Below the pieces are notes generated by a model. That model was not told the DNA's origin. It ran no database searches and saw only the letters and a program-made list of their open reading frames with translations. 7,945 nucleotides of DNA from Candidatus Egaibacter danicus (GTDB lineage: Bacteria > Pseudomonadota > Gammaproteobacteria > Burkholderiales > Burkholderiaceae): NCBI GenBank assembly GCA_011391115.1, contig JAABRC010000081.1:1-7945 (forward strand), in the 5' to 3' direction. This document shows positions 1-6,603 of this stretch, one piece after another; positions within the stretch are counted from its first letter, which is position 1, and the number at the start of each line of letters is the position of its first letter. Made by a program: the position numbers and the translations under genes.

Positions 1-1
1 G

Positions 2-1432
2 GTGGAGCAGGCGAAACCGGACGATGTGGCGGCGATGTTTTTCACATCGGGCACCACCGGCAACCCCAAGGGCGTGGTGCATACGCATGACACGCTGATC
101 AACCGCGCGCAGGCGGGTGCCGAGTTTGACCGGCTGACCCATGCAGAAGAGGTGCTGGCCTACCTGCCCCCAGCGTGGATTGGTCAGAACATTTTCAGCT
201 ACGCCCAGTGGCTGGTGTGCGGCTACGTGGTGAACTGCCCCGAGTCGGCGTCCACCGTGACCATCGACCTCAAGGAAATTGGCCCGACGTATTACTTCGC
301 GCCACCGCGCGTGTTTGAAGGCCTGCTGACCAGCGTGATGATCCGCATGGAAGATGCCGGCACCATCAAGCGCAAGCTGTTCCACTACTTCATGGATCTG
401 GCCAAACGCGTGGGCCCGACCCGCATGGATGGCAAATCCATCGGGTTTGGCAACACGCTGCTGTATGCACTGGGCAACGCGCTCATTTATGGCCCGTTGC
501 GCAATAACCTGGGTATGAGCCGCGTGCGCGTGGCCTACACCGCTGGCGAGGCCATCGGGCCGGACCTGTTCAGTTTTTACCGCTCCATCGGCATCAACCT
601 CAAGCAGTTGTACGGCTCGACCGAAACCGCCGTGTTCGTGTGTCTGCAGCCCGACCACGAAGCCCGTGCCGATACCGTGGGGATTCCCTGCAAGGGCGTC
701 GAAATCAAGGTGGCTGCGGACGGTGAAATTCTGGTCAAGTCGCCAGGTCTGCTGAAAGAGTATTACAAGAACCCGGCTGCCACCGCCGAAGTGCTGGACG
801 CTTCGGGCTGGTACCACACCAGTGACGCCGGTTTCATCGATGCGCATGGACACCTGAAGATCATCGACCGTGTGAAAGACGTTGGCCGCATCAAAGGTGG
901 CGCCAATAACGGCGCGATGTTTGCGCCCAAATACGTTGAAAACAAGCTCAAGTTTTTCCCGCAGATCAAGGAGGTGGTGGCTTATGGCGACCAGCGCGAA
1001 CAGGTTTGCGTGATGATCAACATCGACTTTGACGCTGTGGGCAACTGGGCCGAGCGGCGCAACCTGCCGTATGCCGGCTACACCGATCTGGCGCAAAAAC
1101 CCGAGGTGTACCAGCTGATTCAGGAGTGTGTGGAAAAGGTCAATGCGGATCTGTCTGTTGACGAGTTGCTGGCGGGCAGTCAGGTGAGCCGGTTTCTGGT
1201 GCTGCACAAGGAGCTGGATGCCGATGATGGCGAGCTCACCCGTACCAACAAGGTTCGCCGGGGCTTCATTGCCGAGAAATACCAGCCGCTCGTCGATGCG
1301 CTGTATGGCGGCAAAAAGGAACAGTTCATTGAGACGGTGGTGAAGTTTGAAGACGGGCGCACAGGCAGTGTGAGCGCCACGCTGAAGATATCGGATACCA
1401 AAACCTTTGCCCCGGTCAAGGCCGCTGCCTGA
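2..1432 (+). CDS. AMP-forming acyl-CoA synthetase (long-chain fatty acid-CoA ligase-like), 5'-truncated by window edge
   Basis: Partial gene: the frame is open to the left edge, 476 residues are visible, and roughly the first 150-170 of a typical 600-650-residue FAA1-like enzyme lie outside. The family activates a carboxylic acid with ATP to an acyl-adenylate, then transfers it to CoA. Seen here: ATP-binding loop TSGTTGNPKG (residues 15-24), YGSTET (204-209), GWYHTSD with the ribose-binding Asp (269-275), hinge IIDRVKD (287-293), and the C-terminal catalytic Lys in LTRTNKVRR (Lys417). All core motifs look intact, so it is probably active. The stretch after the hinge (295-314, GRIKGGANNG then AMFAPKYVEN) is longer than the usual SGG-YVAP form. 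The C-terminus runs about 50 residues past the catalytic Lys. It ends 20 bases before the LivG-like ATPase gene, so co-transcription is likely. Acyl specificity is not readable. The GTG at base 2 is unlikely to be the true start. Confidence 0.9.
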   Translation: MEQAKPDDVAAMFFTSGTTGNPKGVVHTHDTLINRAQAGAEFDRLTHAEEVLAYLPPAWIGQNIFSYAQWLVCGYVVNCPESASTVTIDLKEIGPTYYFAPPRVFEGLLTSVMIRMEDAGTIKRKLFHYFMDLAKRVGPTRMDGKSIGFGNTLLYALGNALIYGPLRNNLGMSRVRVAYTAGEAIGPDLFSFYRSIGINLKQLYGSTETAVFVCLQPDHEARADTVGIPCKGVEIKVAADGEILVKSPGLLKEYYKNPAATAEVLDASGWYHTSDAGFIDAHGHLKIIDRVKDVGRIKGGANNGAMFAPKYVENKLKFFPQIKEVVAYGDQREQVCVMINIDFDAVGNWAERRNLPYAGYTDLAQKPEVYQLIQECVEKVNADLSVDELLAGSQVSRFLVLHKELDADDGELTRTNKVRRGFIAEKYQPLVDALYGGKKEQFIETVVKFEDGRTGSVSATLKISDTKTFAPVKAAA

Positions 1433-1452
1433 AGAAGAATGACACAAGCATC

Positions 1453-2235
1453 ATGAGCAAACAAATCGGCGACGTCATTCTTGACGTGAACAACATCAGC
1501 CTGCGATTCGGCGGGGTCAAGGCGCTGACGGATATTTCCTTCAATGTGAAAGAGCATGAAATCCGCGCCATCATCGGCCCCAACGGTGCAGGCAAGAGCT
1601 CCATGCTCAATTGCATCAATGGCGTATACACGCCGCAGGATGGCAACATCACCTTTCGCGGCAAGACCTTCAGCCACATGAACCCGCGTGAAGTGGCCGA
1701 GATGGGGGTGGCGCGGACGTTTCAGAACCTGGCGCTGTTCAAGGGCATGAGCGTGATTGACAACATCATGACCGGGCGCAATCTGCGCATCAAGAGCAAC
1801 CTGTTCATGCAGGCCTTGCGCGTCGGGCCAGCCGCCCGCGAAGAAGCGCAACACCGCGAGTTTGTCGAACACATCATCGACTTTCTGGAGATTCAGGCGC
1901 ACCGCAAGACACCCGTTGGCCAGTTGCCTTACGGCTTGCAAAAGCGGGTGGACTTGGGCCGCGCGCTGGCCATGGAGCCGCAAGTGCTGCTGCTCGACGA
2001 GCCCATGGCGGGCATGAACGTCGAGGAAAAGCAGGACATGTGCCGCTTTGTGCTGGACATCAACGACGAATTCGGCACCACTGTTGTGCTGATCGAACAC
2101 GACATGGGCGTGGTGATGGATATTTCAGATCGCGTGGTGGTGCTGGATTACGGCAAGAAAATTGGCGATGGCACACCGGAAGAAGTCCGCAACAACGAAG
2201 ACGTGATCAGCGCCTACCTCGGCACTTCACATTAA
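1453..2235 (+). CDS. livG-like: HAAT-family ABC transporter ATP-binding protein, LivG-type
   Basis: A 260-residue cytoplasmic ATPase powering an importer of the branched-chain/hydrophobic amino acid family, working as a heterodimer with the LivF-like protein encoded at 5747-6556. Visible motifs: Walker A GPNGAGKS (42-49), Q-loop in RTFQNL (Gln91), a non-canonical signature LPYGLQKR (158-165) where most ABC proteins have LSGGQ, Walker B VLLLDEP (178-184), D-loop AGMN (186-189), and switch His in LIEHDM (His216). LivG proteins typically carry this YGxQ form of signature. Length is normal for LivG. The ATG follows the ligase stop by 20 bases; the only upstream purine run is GAAGAAGAA (1431-1439), a poor ribosome site, so translation may be partly coupled to the gene before. 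The stop lies 12 bases before the LivH-like gene. True substrate is unknown. Confidence 0.95.
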   Translation: MSKQIGDVILDVNNISLRFGGVKALTDISFNVKEHEIRAIIGPNGAGKSSMLNCINGVYTPQDGNITFRGKTFSHMNPREVAEMGVARTFQNLALFKGMSVIDNIMTGRNLRIKSNLFMQALRVGPAAREEAQHREFVEHIIDFLEIQAHRKTPVGQLPYGLQKRVDLGRALAMEPQVLLLDEPMAGMNVEEKQDMCRFVLDINDEFGTTVVLIEHDMGVVMDISDRVVVLDYGKKIGDGTPEEVRNNEDVISAYLGTSH

Positions 2236-2247
2236 GGGATAGTCACC

Positions 2248-3177
2248 ATGGCATTCTTTCTGGAAACACTGCTGGGCGGCCTGATGGCCGGCATGCTGTA
2301 TTCGCTGGTGGCACTGGGCTTTGTGCTGATCTTCAAGGCCTCAGGTGTCTTCAACTTTGCGCAAGGTGCGATGGTGCTGTTTGCCGCACTGGCGATGGCC
2401 CGGTTTGCGGAGTGGATTCCCAAGTGGACTGGCATTGAGAGCCCCGTAGTGGCAACTGTGGGCGCTTTCGTGATCGCCGCTGCCGTGATGTTCGTCGTGG
2501 CCTGGCTGATCGAATTTCTGGTGCTGCGTCATCTGGTCAATCAGGAAGGCACCACCTTGCTGATGGCCACGCTGGGGATCACCTACTTCATGGAGGGTCT
2601 GGGTCAGACGGTTTTTGGCAGCGACATCTACAAGATTGATATCGGCATGCCCAAGGAACCGGTATTCCTGCTGGAGTCGGTTTTCGAGGGTGGCGTGCTG
2701 ATCAACAAGGAAGACCTGATTGCGGCCGTCATCGCGGCTGCACTGGTAGCGCTGCTTAGCCTGTTTTTCCAGAAAACGTCGACGGGTCGCGCTTTGCGTG
2801 CTGTTGCCGACGATCACCAGGCCGCCCAGTCTATCGGCATTCCGCTCAACCGCATCTGGGTCATCGTCTGGTGCGTGGCCGGCATCGTGGCGCTGGTGGC
2901 CGGCATGATCTGGGGCTCCAAACTCGGCGTGCAGTTCTCGCTGACCACGGTGGCGCTGCGTGCATTGCCGGTTGTGATTCTGGGCGGTTTGACGTCGGTG
3001 CCCGGTGCCATCATCGGCGGCCTGATCATCGGCGTCGGTGAAAAACTGTCGGAAGTGTTCCTTGGTCCCTATGTCGGTGGTGGCATCGAGATCTGGTTTG
3101 CTTACGTGCTGGCACTGGCCTTCCTGCTGGTTCGCCCGCAGGGCCTGTTCGGCGAAAAAATCATTGACCGCGTTTGA
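2248..3177 (+). CDS. livH-like: HAAT-family ABC transporter permease, LivH-type
   Basis: A 309-residue inner-membrane protein, one of two permeases forming the channel. Hydrophobic stretches consistent with about eight or nine membrane segments lie near residues 5-29, 36-52, 66-93, 103-117, 155-174, 202-222, 229-248, 253-266 and 280-296 (estimated by eye). Family hallmarks are the N-terminal KASGVFNFAQGA (30-41), the cytoplasmic coupling loop GRALRAVADD (180-189) followed by AAQSIGI, which contacts the ATPases, and the C-terminal LLVRPQGLFG (293-302). Length matches LivH (about 300). The start is well supported: AAGGGA (2234-2239) lies 8 bases upstream of the ATG and overlaps the stop of the preceding gene. 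The gap to the LivM-like gene is 11 bases. No truncation or frameshift is seen. Confidence 0.95.
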   Translation: MAFFLETLLGGLMAGMLYSLVALGFVLIFKASGVFNFAQGAMVLFAALAMARFAEWIPKWTGIESPVVATVGAFVIAAAVMFVVAWLIEFLVLRHLVNQEGTTLLMATLGITYFMEGLGQTVFGSDIYKIDIGMPKEPVFLLESVFEGGVLINKEDLIAAVIAAALVALLSLFFQKTSTGRALRAVADDHQAAQSIGIPLNRIWVIVWCVAGIVALVAGMIWGSKLGVQFSLTTVALRALPVVILGGLTSVPGAIIGGLIIGVGEKLSEVFLGPYVGGGIEIWFAYVLALAFLLVRPQGLFGEKIIDRV

Positions 3178-3188
3178 GGTAATCAGTC

Positions 3189-4265
3189 ATGTTTTACAGA
3201 GAAAACGGTCAATTCAAAACGTCCTACGCGGCGGACCAGCAGATATTCCCCATTGCGCAGGACCGGATTGCCATTGCCTTGCTGCTGGCTTTTGCGGTGT
3301 TCGCGGTGCCCATGCTGGCCAGCGACTACCTGTTCCGCGCCATTCTCATTCCTTTCCTGATCTTTTCGCTCGCAGCCGTCGGCGTCAATATTCTGGTGGG
3401 CTATTGCGGCCAGATCTCGCTGGGCTCGGGCGCCTTCATGGCAGTGGGCGCATACGGCGCCTATAACTTCTTCATTCGTATTCCCGACATGCCACTGATT
3501 CCGGCGCTGATATTGGGCGGAGTCTGTTCTACCTTCTTCGGCATCCTGTTCGGTCTGCCCAGTCTGCGTGTCAAGGGCTTGTACCTGGCTGTGGCCACAC
3601 TGGCGGCCCAATTCTTCAGCGACTGGATGTTCCTGCGCATCAAGTGGTTCACCAATGACTCACCCTCGGGTTCGGTGTCGGTATCCAATCTGCAGGTGTT
3701 CGGTTTCGAAATTGAGAGCCCTGTTTCCAAGTATCTGCTGTGCCTGGGTATTCTGATGGTCATTGGCCTGCTCGCCAAAAACCTGGTTCGTGGGGCCATT
3801 GGCCGTGAATGGATGGCTATCCGTGACATGGACGTTGCTGCATCGGTGATCGGCATCCGGCCCATGTATGCCAAGCTCAGCGCCTTTGCCGTCAGCTCGT
3901 TCATCGTCGGCGTGGCGGGAGCACTCTGGGGTTTCGTTTACCTTGGTGCCTGGGAGCCAGCCGCCTTCTCGGTCGATCAGTCTTTCCGGATGCTGTTCAT
4001 GGTGATCATTGGCGGCATGGGCTCCATCATGGGCAGCTTCTTTGGTGCGGCTTTCATTGTGGTGCTGCCTATTGCCTTGAACCAGTTGCTGCCTGTTCTG
4101 GGTTCGGCCGTAGGACTGGAAATTTCCACGGCCGGCATTTCGCATGCCGAGCTGATGATTTTCGGCGCCCTGATTGTGTGGTTCCTGATCGTGGAGCCGC
4201 ATGGACTCGCCAAATTGTGGTCTATAGGCAAGCAGAAGATGCGCCTGTGGCCGTTCCCCCATTGA
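3189..4265 (+). CDS. livM-like: HAAT-family ABC transporter permease, LivM-type
   Basis: A 358-residue integral membrane protein, the second permease. It opens with a polar N-terminal region of about 25 residues, then hydrophobic segments near 27-44, 48-70, 82-94, 102-122, 131-146, 180-198, 230-252, 268-300 and 322-335 (by eye). Hallmarks are GYCGQISLGSGAFMAVGAYG (71-90), the permease motif of LivM, and the coupling loop GREWMAIRDMDVAASVIGI (205-223). The C-terminus after IVEPHGL is short and basic. Length is within the LivM range. The ribosome site GAGGT (3176-3180) overlaps the stop of the LivH-like gene and sits 8 bases before the ATG, so the two permeases are probably translationally coupled. 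A 62-base gap follows before the binding-protein gene. Confidence 0.95.
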   Translation: MFYRENGQFKTSYAADQQIFPIAQDRIAIALLLAFAVFAVPMLASDYLFRAILIPFLIFSLAAVGVNILVGYCGQISLGSGAFMAVGAYGAYNFFIRIPDMPLIPALILGGVCSTFFGILFGLPSLRVKGLYLAVATLAAQFFSDWMFLRIKWFTNDSPSGSVSVSNLQVFGFEIESPVSKYLLCLGILMVIGLLAKNLVRGAIGREWMAIRDMDVAASVIGIRPMYAKLSAFAVSSFIVGVAGALWGFVYLGAWEPAAFSVDQSFRMLFMVIIGGMGSIMGSFFGAAFIVVLPIALNQLLPVLGSAVGLEISTAGISHAELMIFGALIVWFLIVEPHGLAKLWSIGKQKMRLWPFPH

Positions 4266-4293
4266 TTGAAAAAGGCTTCATTCAAGCAACCCC

Positions 4294-4309
4294 GGCACAG
4301 ACCCGTGCC
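4294..4309 (+). other. Small inverted repeat upstream of the binding-protein gene
   Basis: GGCAC (4294-4298) and GTGCC (4305-4309) form a perfect 5-bp stem with a 6-base loop. It lies 8 bases before the AGGAG ribosome site of the binding-protein gene, inside the 62-base gap after the LivM-like gene. It has no U-run and is too short to call a terminator; it could arise by chance in GC-rich DNA. Confidence 0.25.
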
Positions 4310-4317
4310 ATAACACC

Positions 4318-4322
4318 AGGAG
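4318..4322 (+). promoter_or_regulatory. Ribosome binding site of the substrate-binding protein gene
   Basis: AGGAG lies 5 bases before the ATG at 4328 and is the strongest Shine-Dalgarno match in the window. It fixes the start at 4328, although the frame stays open upstream to 4178 inside the LivM-like gene. A strong site fits the high molar excess in which periplasmic binding proteins are usually made. Confidence 0.8.
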
Positions 4323-4327
4323 ACGTT

Positions 4328-5644
4328 ATGAAACTACGCAATCTTGCATTGGCCACTTGCCTGGCCGCCGTGGGCATCACGGCATTTGCCCAGGCCAAGG
4401 AACAGTTCTTCCCGGGCTTGCCCTATCGCACGGGTCCTTATGCGCCTAACGGTGTGCCATGGGCCAACGGCTATTCCGATTACCTCAAGCTCATCAATGC
4501 GCGCGGCGGCATCAACGGCGTGAAGATCATTTACGAAGAGTGCGAGACGGGTTATGACACCGCCCGTGGCGTGGAGTGTTATGAGCGCCTGAAGGGCAAG
4601 AACGGTGGTGCCACGGTGTTCCAGCCGCTGTCTACCGGCATTACCTTCGCGCTGACCGAAAAAGCCCCTGGCGACAAGATTCCGCTGATCACTGCAGGTT
4701 ATGGCCGCAGCGAAAGCCAGGATGGCACCGTCTTCAAGTGGAACTTCCCGCTGGCTGGCACGTACTGGTTGGCAGCTGACGCGCTAATTCAGCACGTCGG
4801 TAAAAAAGAAGGTGGTCTTGACAAGCTGAAGGGCAAGAAAATCGCGCTGGTCTACCACGACAGCCCCTATGGCAAGGAGCCGATTCCCCTGTTGCAAGAG
4901 CGTGCAGCCATGCACGGATTCAACCTGCAACTGCTGCCCGTGACAGCACCAGGCGTGGAGCAAAAAGCCACCTGGCTGCAAGTTCGCCAGGCCAAGCCTG
5001 ACTACGTGCTGCTGTGGGGCTGGGGTGTGATGAATTCCACCGCCCTGAAAGAAGCGCAAGCCACGGGTTATCCACGCGACAAGATGTATGGCGTGTGGTG
5101 GTCGGGTGCCGAGCCAGATGTCAAAGACGTCGGCGAAGGTGCCAAGGGGTACAACGCGGTGACCATGCAGCACGGCGCGGAACCCAATTCCAAAGTGGTT
5201 CAGGACATCCTGAAGGAAGTCCATGCCAAGGGTCAGGGCACGGGTCCAAAAGAAGAAGTGGGCCAGGTGCTTTACATGCGCGGCGCCATGAGCGCGATGC
5301 TGGCGGTTGAAGGTGTTCGCCGTGCACAGGAGCGTTATGGCAAGGGCAAATGGGTTACGGGTGAACAGGCCCGCTGGGGCTATGAGAACCTTGCGCTCGA
5401 CCAGAAGAAGCTTGATGCATTGGGTTTCGCCGGCGTGATGCGCCCCATCAGCACCTCCTGTGCGGACCACATGGGTTCCAACTGGGCCCGCGTGCACACA
5501 TGGGATGGCAAGAAGTGGGACTTCAGCTCCGACTGGCTTCAGGCTGACGAGCAGATCCTGAAGCCGTTGGTGAAGAACACGGCAGCCAAATACGCCGCGG
5601 ACAAGAAATTGACGCCGCGTACACCGGCTGATTGCCAGTCTTGA
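4328..5644 (+). CDS. Periplasmic substrate-binding protein of a HAAT-family ABC transporter
   Basis: A 438-residue secreted receptor that should capture the substrate and deliver it to the LivH/LivM-like channel. The N-terminus is a Sec signal peptide: MKLR, hydrophobic core 6-20, and probable cleavage after AFA or AQA (residues 21-23), with no lipobox Cys at the cleavage point. The mature part resembles type I periplasmic binding proteins of the LivJ/K family (Peripla_BP_6): NARGGINGVKI (57-67), YEECETGYD (69-77), the inter-lobe region KKIALVYHDSPYG (170-182) and YGVWWSGAEPD (254-264). Cys72 and Cys84 are close enough for a disulfide, as known in LivJ; Cys378 and Cys436 could form another. 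At about 415 mature residues it is longer than E. coli LivJ/LivK (about 345). The start at 4328 is chosen over upstream codons because of AGGAG at 4318 and the signal peptide. The ligand is unknown; an aromatic or aliphatic carboxylate is a context guess. Confidence 0.93.
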   Translation: MKLRNLALATCLAAVGITAFAQAKEQFFPGLPYRTGPYAPNGVPWANGYSDYLKLINARGGINGVKIIYEECETGYDTARGVECYERLKGKNGGATVFQPLSTGITFALTEKAPGDKIPLITAGYGRSESQDGTVFKWNFPLAGTYWLAADALIQHVGKKEGGLDKLKGKKIALVYHDSPYGKEPIPLLQERAAMHGFNLQLLPVTAPGVEQKATWLQVRQAKPDYVLLWGWGVMNSTALKEAQATGYPRDKMYGVWWSGAEPDVKDVGEGAKGYNAVTMQHGAEPNSKVVQDILKEVHAKGQGTGPKEEVGQVLYMRGAMSAMLAVEGVRRAQERYGKGKWVTGEQARWGYENLALDQKKLDALGFAGVMRPISTSCADHMGSNWARVHTWDGKKWDFSSDWLQADEQILKPLVKNTAAKYAADKKLTPRTPADCQS

Positions 5645-5654
5645 TGTGAACTGA

Positions 5655-5688
5655 TCGATTTGGCGGCTCAATTCGAGCCGCCAATCGG
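5655..5688 (+). repeat. Inverted repeat / stem-loop 1 in the gap after the binding-protein gene
   Basis: TTGGCGGCTC (5660-5669) and GAGCCGCCAA (5675-5684) are perfectly complementary, giving a 10-bp GC-rich stem with loop AATTC. If T5659 bulges out, pairing continues between 5655-5658 and 5685-5688 (last pair G-U). It begins 15 bases after the binding-protein stop. No T-run follows on either strand, so it is not a classical intrinsic terminator. Its right arm shares bases 5681-5688 with the left arm of stem-loop 2. Confidence 0.8.
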
Positions 5689-5731
5689 CAAGGCAGTGCG
5701 TTGTTTGAAGCCGCGCAGCCTTGCCGATTGG
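5681..5731 (+). repeat. Inverted repeat / stem-loop 2 in the gap before the LivF-like gene
   Basis: CCAATCGGCAAGGC (5681-5694) and GCCTTGCCGATTGG (5718-5731) are perfectly complementary over 14 bp. Inside the 23-base loop, TGCG (5697-5700) can also pair with CGCA (5714-5717), extending the hairpin past a 2-base bulge. The structure ends 3 bases before the AAAGG ribosome site of the LivF-like gene, and again no T-run follows. Likely roles are protecting the upstream mRNA from 3' exonucleases, as REP elements do between malE and malF, partial attenuation, or a protein-binding operator. The structure is seen; the role is inferred. Confidence 0.85.
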
Positions 5732-5734
5732 TCA

Positions 5735-5739
5735 AAAGG
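5735..5739 (+). promoter_or_regulatory. Ribosome binding site of the LivF-like gene
   Basis: AAAGG (5735-5739) lies 7 bases before ATG 5747. It supports that start over the in-frame TTG at 5660, which would translate straight through both stem-loops. Its closeness to stem-loop 2 means folding there could affect ribosome access. Confidence 0.65.
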
Positions 5740-5746
5740 TAAACCC

Positions 5747-6556
5747 ATGGAACCCAAAAACATCGTTCTCAACGTCAACGGCATCGAGGTTATCTATAAC
5801 CACGTGATCCTCGTGCTCAAGGGCGTCTCGCTGCAGGTGCCGCAGGGTAGTATCGTGGCCATTCTGGGCGGCAACGGCGCAGGCAAAACCACCACGCTTC
5901 GCGCTGTGTCCAATCTGCTCAAGGGCGAGCGCGGCGAAGTCACCAAGGGCAGCATCGAGCTGCGCGGCGAGCGCATTGAAAACCTGTCGCCGGCGGATCT
6001 GGTGCAGCGCGGCGTGGTGCAGGTCATGGAAGGGCGGCACTGCTTTGCCCACCTCACCATTGAAGAAAACCTGATGACGGGCTCCTACACCCGTAAAGAC
6101 AAGGCCGAGATTGCACGCAACCTGGAGAAGGTCTACAACTACTTTCCCCGCCTCAAAACACGCCGCACCAGCCAGGCCGCCTACACCTCGGGTGGCGAGC
6201 AACAGATGTGCGCCATCGGGCGTGCCCTTATGGCCAACCCCAGCATGGTGCTGCTGGACGAGCCCAGCATGGGTCTGGCGCCGCAGATTGTTGAAGAGGT
6301 GTTCAACATCGTCAAAGACCTGAACGACAAGGAAAAGGTGACGTTCCTGCTGGCTGAGCAAAACACCAATATGGCGCTCCAGTATTCCGACTACGGCTAC
6401 ATCATGGAAAGCGGCCGCGTGGTGATGGACGGTGTGGCATCAGACCTGCGCAACAACGAAGACGTCAAGGAGTTTTACCTGGGCGTGGGCGGTGGCGAGC
6501 GCAAGAGTTTCAAGGACGTGAAGAGCTACAAACGACGCAAGCGCTGGCTGGCTTGA
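5747..6556 (+). CDS. livF-like: HAAT-family ABC transporter ATP-binding protein, LivF-type, with basic C-terminal tail
   Basis: A 269-residue cytoplasmic ATPase, partner of the LivG-like protein. Motifs: Walker A GGNGAGKTT (41-49), VMEGRHCF (93-100) matching the PEGRxxF region of LivF, signature TSGGEQQM (147-154; Thr replaces the usual Leu), Walker B MVLLDEP (167-173), and AEQN (203-206), where Gln replaces the switch His as is usual in LivF. Residues after about 248 form an extra tail, ERKSFKDVKSYKRRKRWLA (251-269), strongly basic and absent from the 237-residue E. coli LivF. I believe relatives in Burkholderiales share it, but this is unchecked. The start is ATG 5747 because it has a ribosome site and begins at the usual LivF N-terminus (IVLNVNGIEV). 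A 102-base gap with two stem-loops precedes it, so its level may be set apart from the upstream genes. Confidence 0.95.
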   Translation: MEPKNIVLNVNGIEVIYNHVILVLKGVSLQVPQGSIVAILGGNGAGKTTTLRAVSNLLKGERGEVTKGSIELRGERIENLSPADLVQRGVVQVMEGRHCFAHLTIEENLMTGSYTRKDKAEIARNLEKVYNYFPRLKTRRTSQAAYTSGGEQQMCAIGRALMANPSMVLLDEPSMGLAPQIVEEVFNIVKDLNDKEKVTFLLAEQNTNMALQYSDYGYIMESGRVVMDGVASDLRNNEDVKEFYLGVGGGERKSFKDVKSYKRRKRWLA

Positions 6557-6591
6557 ATCATGTACACCACCGGCTTGCCCACTTCAACAAT

Positions 6592-6596
6592 GAGGA
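6592..6596 (+). promoter_or_regulatory. Ribosome binding site deciding the start of the PaaK-like gene
   Basis: GAGGA (6592-6596) lies 7 bases before GTG 6604. The in-frame TTG at 6553 has no comparable site upstream. This supports a start at 6604 and a 419-residue product beginning (V/M)SDFFDLLEAR. Confidence 0.7.
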
Positions 6597-6603
6597 TGCG
6601 TTT

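Noticed and set aside
1439..1456. Tiny frame from ATG 1439 overlapping the LivG-like start (ends TGA 1454-1456)
   Set aside because: Only five codons with no ribosome site or homology; at most incidental to translational coupling.
1180..2100. 306-codon open frame on the minus strand opposite the ligase end and LivG-like gene
   Set aside because: It lies antisense to two clearly recognisable genes; its His/Gln/Val-rich translation matches no family, and such frames arise from strong third-position GC bias.
4178..4327. 50-codon upstream extension of the binding-protein frame
   Set aside because: It overlaps the LivM-like gene and would bury the signal peptide; ATG 4328 has AGGAG at ideal spacing.
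4784..5671. 295-codon minus-strand open frame opposite the binding-protein gene
   Set aside because: The sense strand encodes a well-supported secreted binding protein. The antisense product has low-complexity, shadow-like composition and no recognisable domain.
5660..5731. Intrinsic (Rho-independent) terminator in the binding protein-LivF gap
   Set aside because: Both stems are strong, but neither is followed by a T-run in either direction, and an essential transporter subunit gene follows on the same strand.
5660..5746. 29-codon upstream extension of the LivF-like protein from TTG 5660
   Set aside because: It would translate the two perfect inverted repeats and has no LivF homology; ATG 5747 has its own ribosome site and gives the usual N-terminus.
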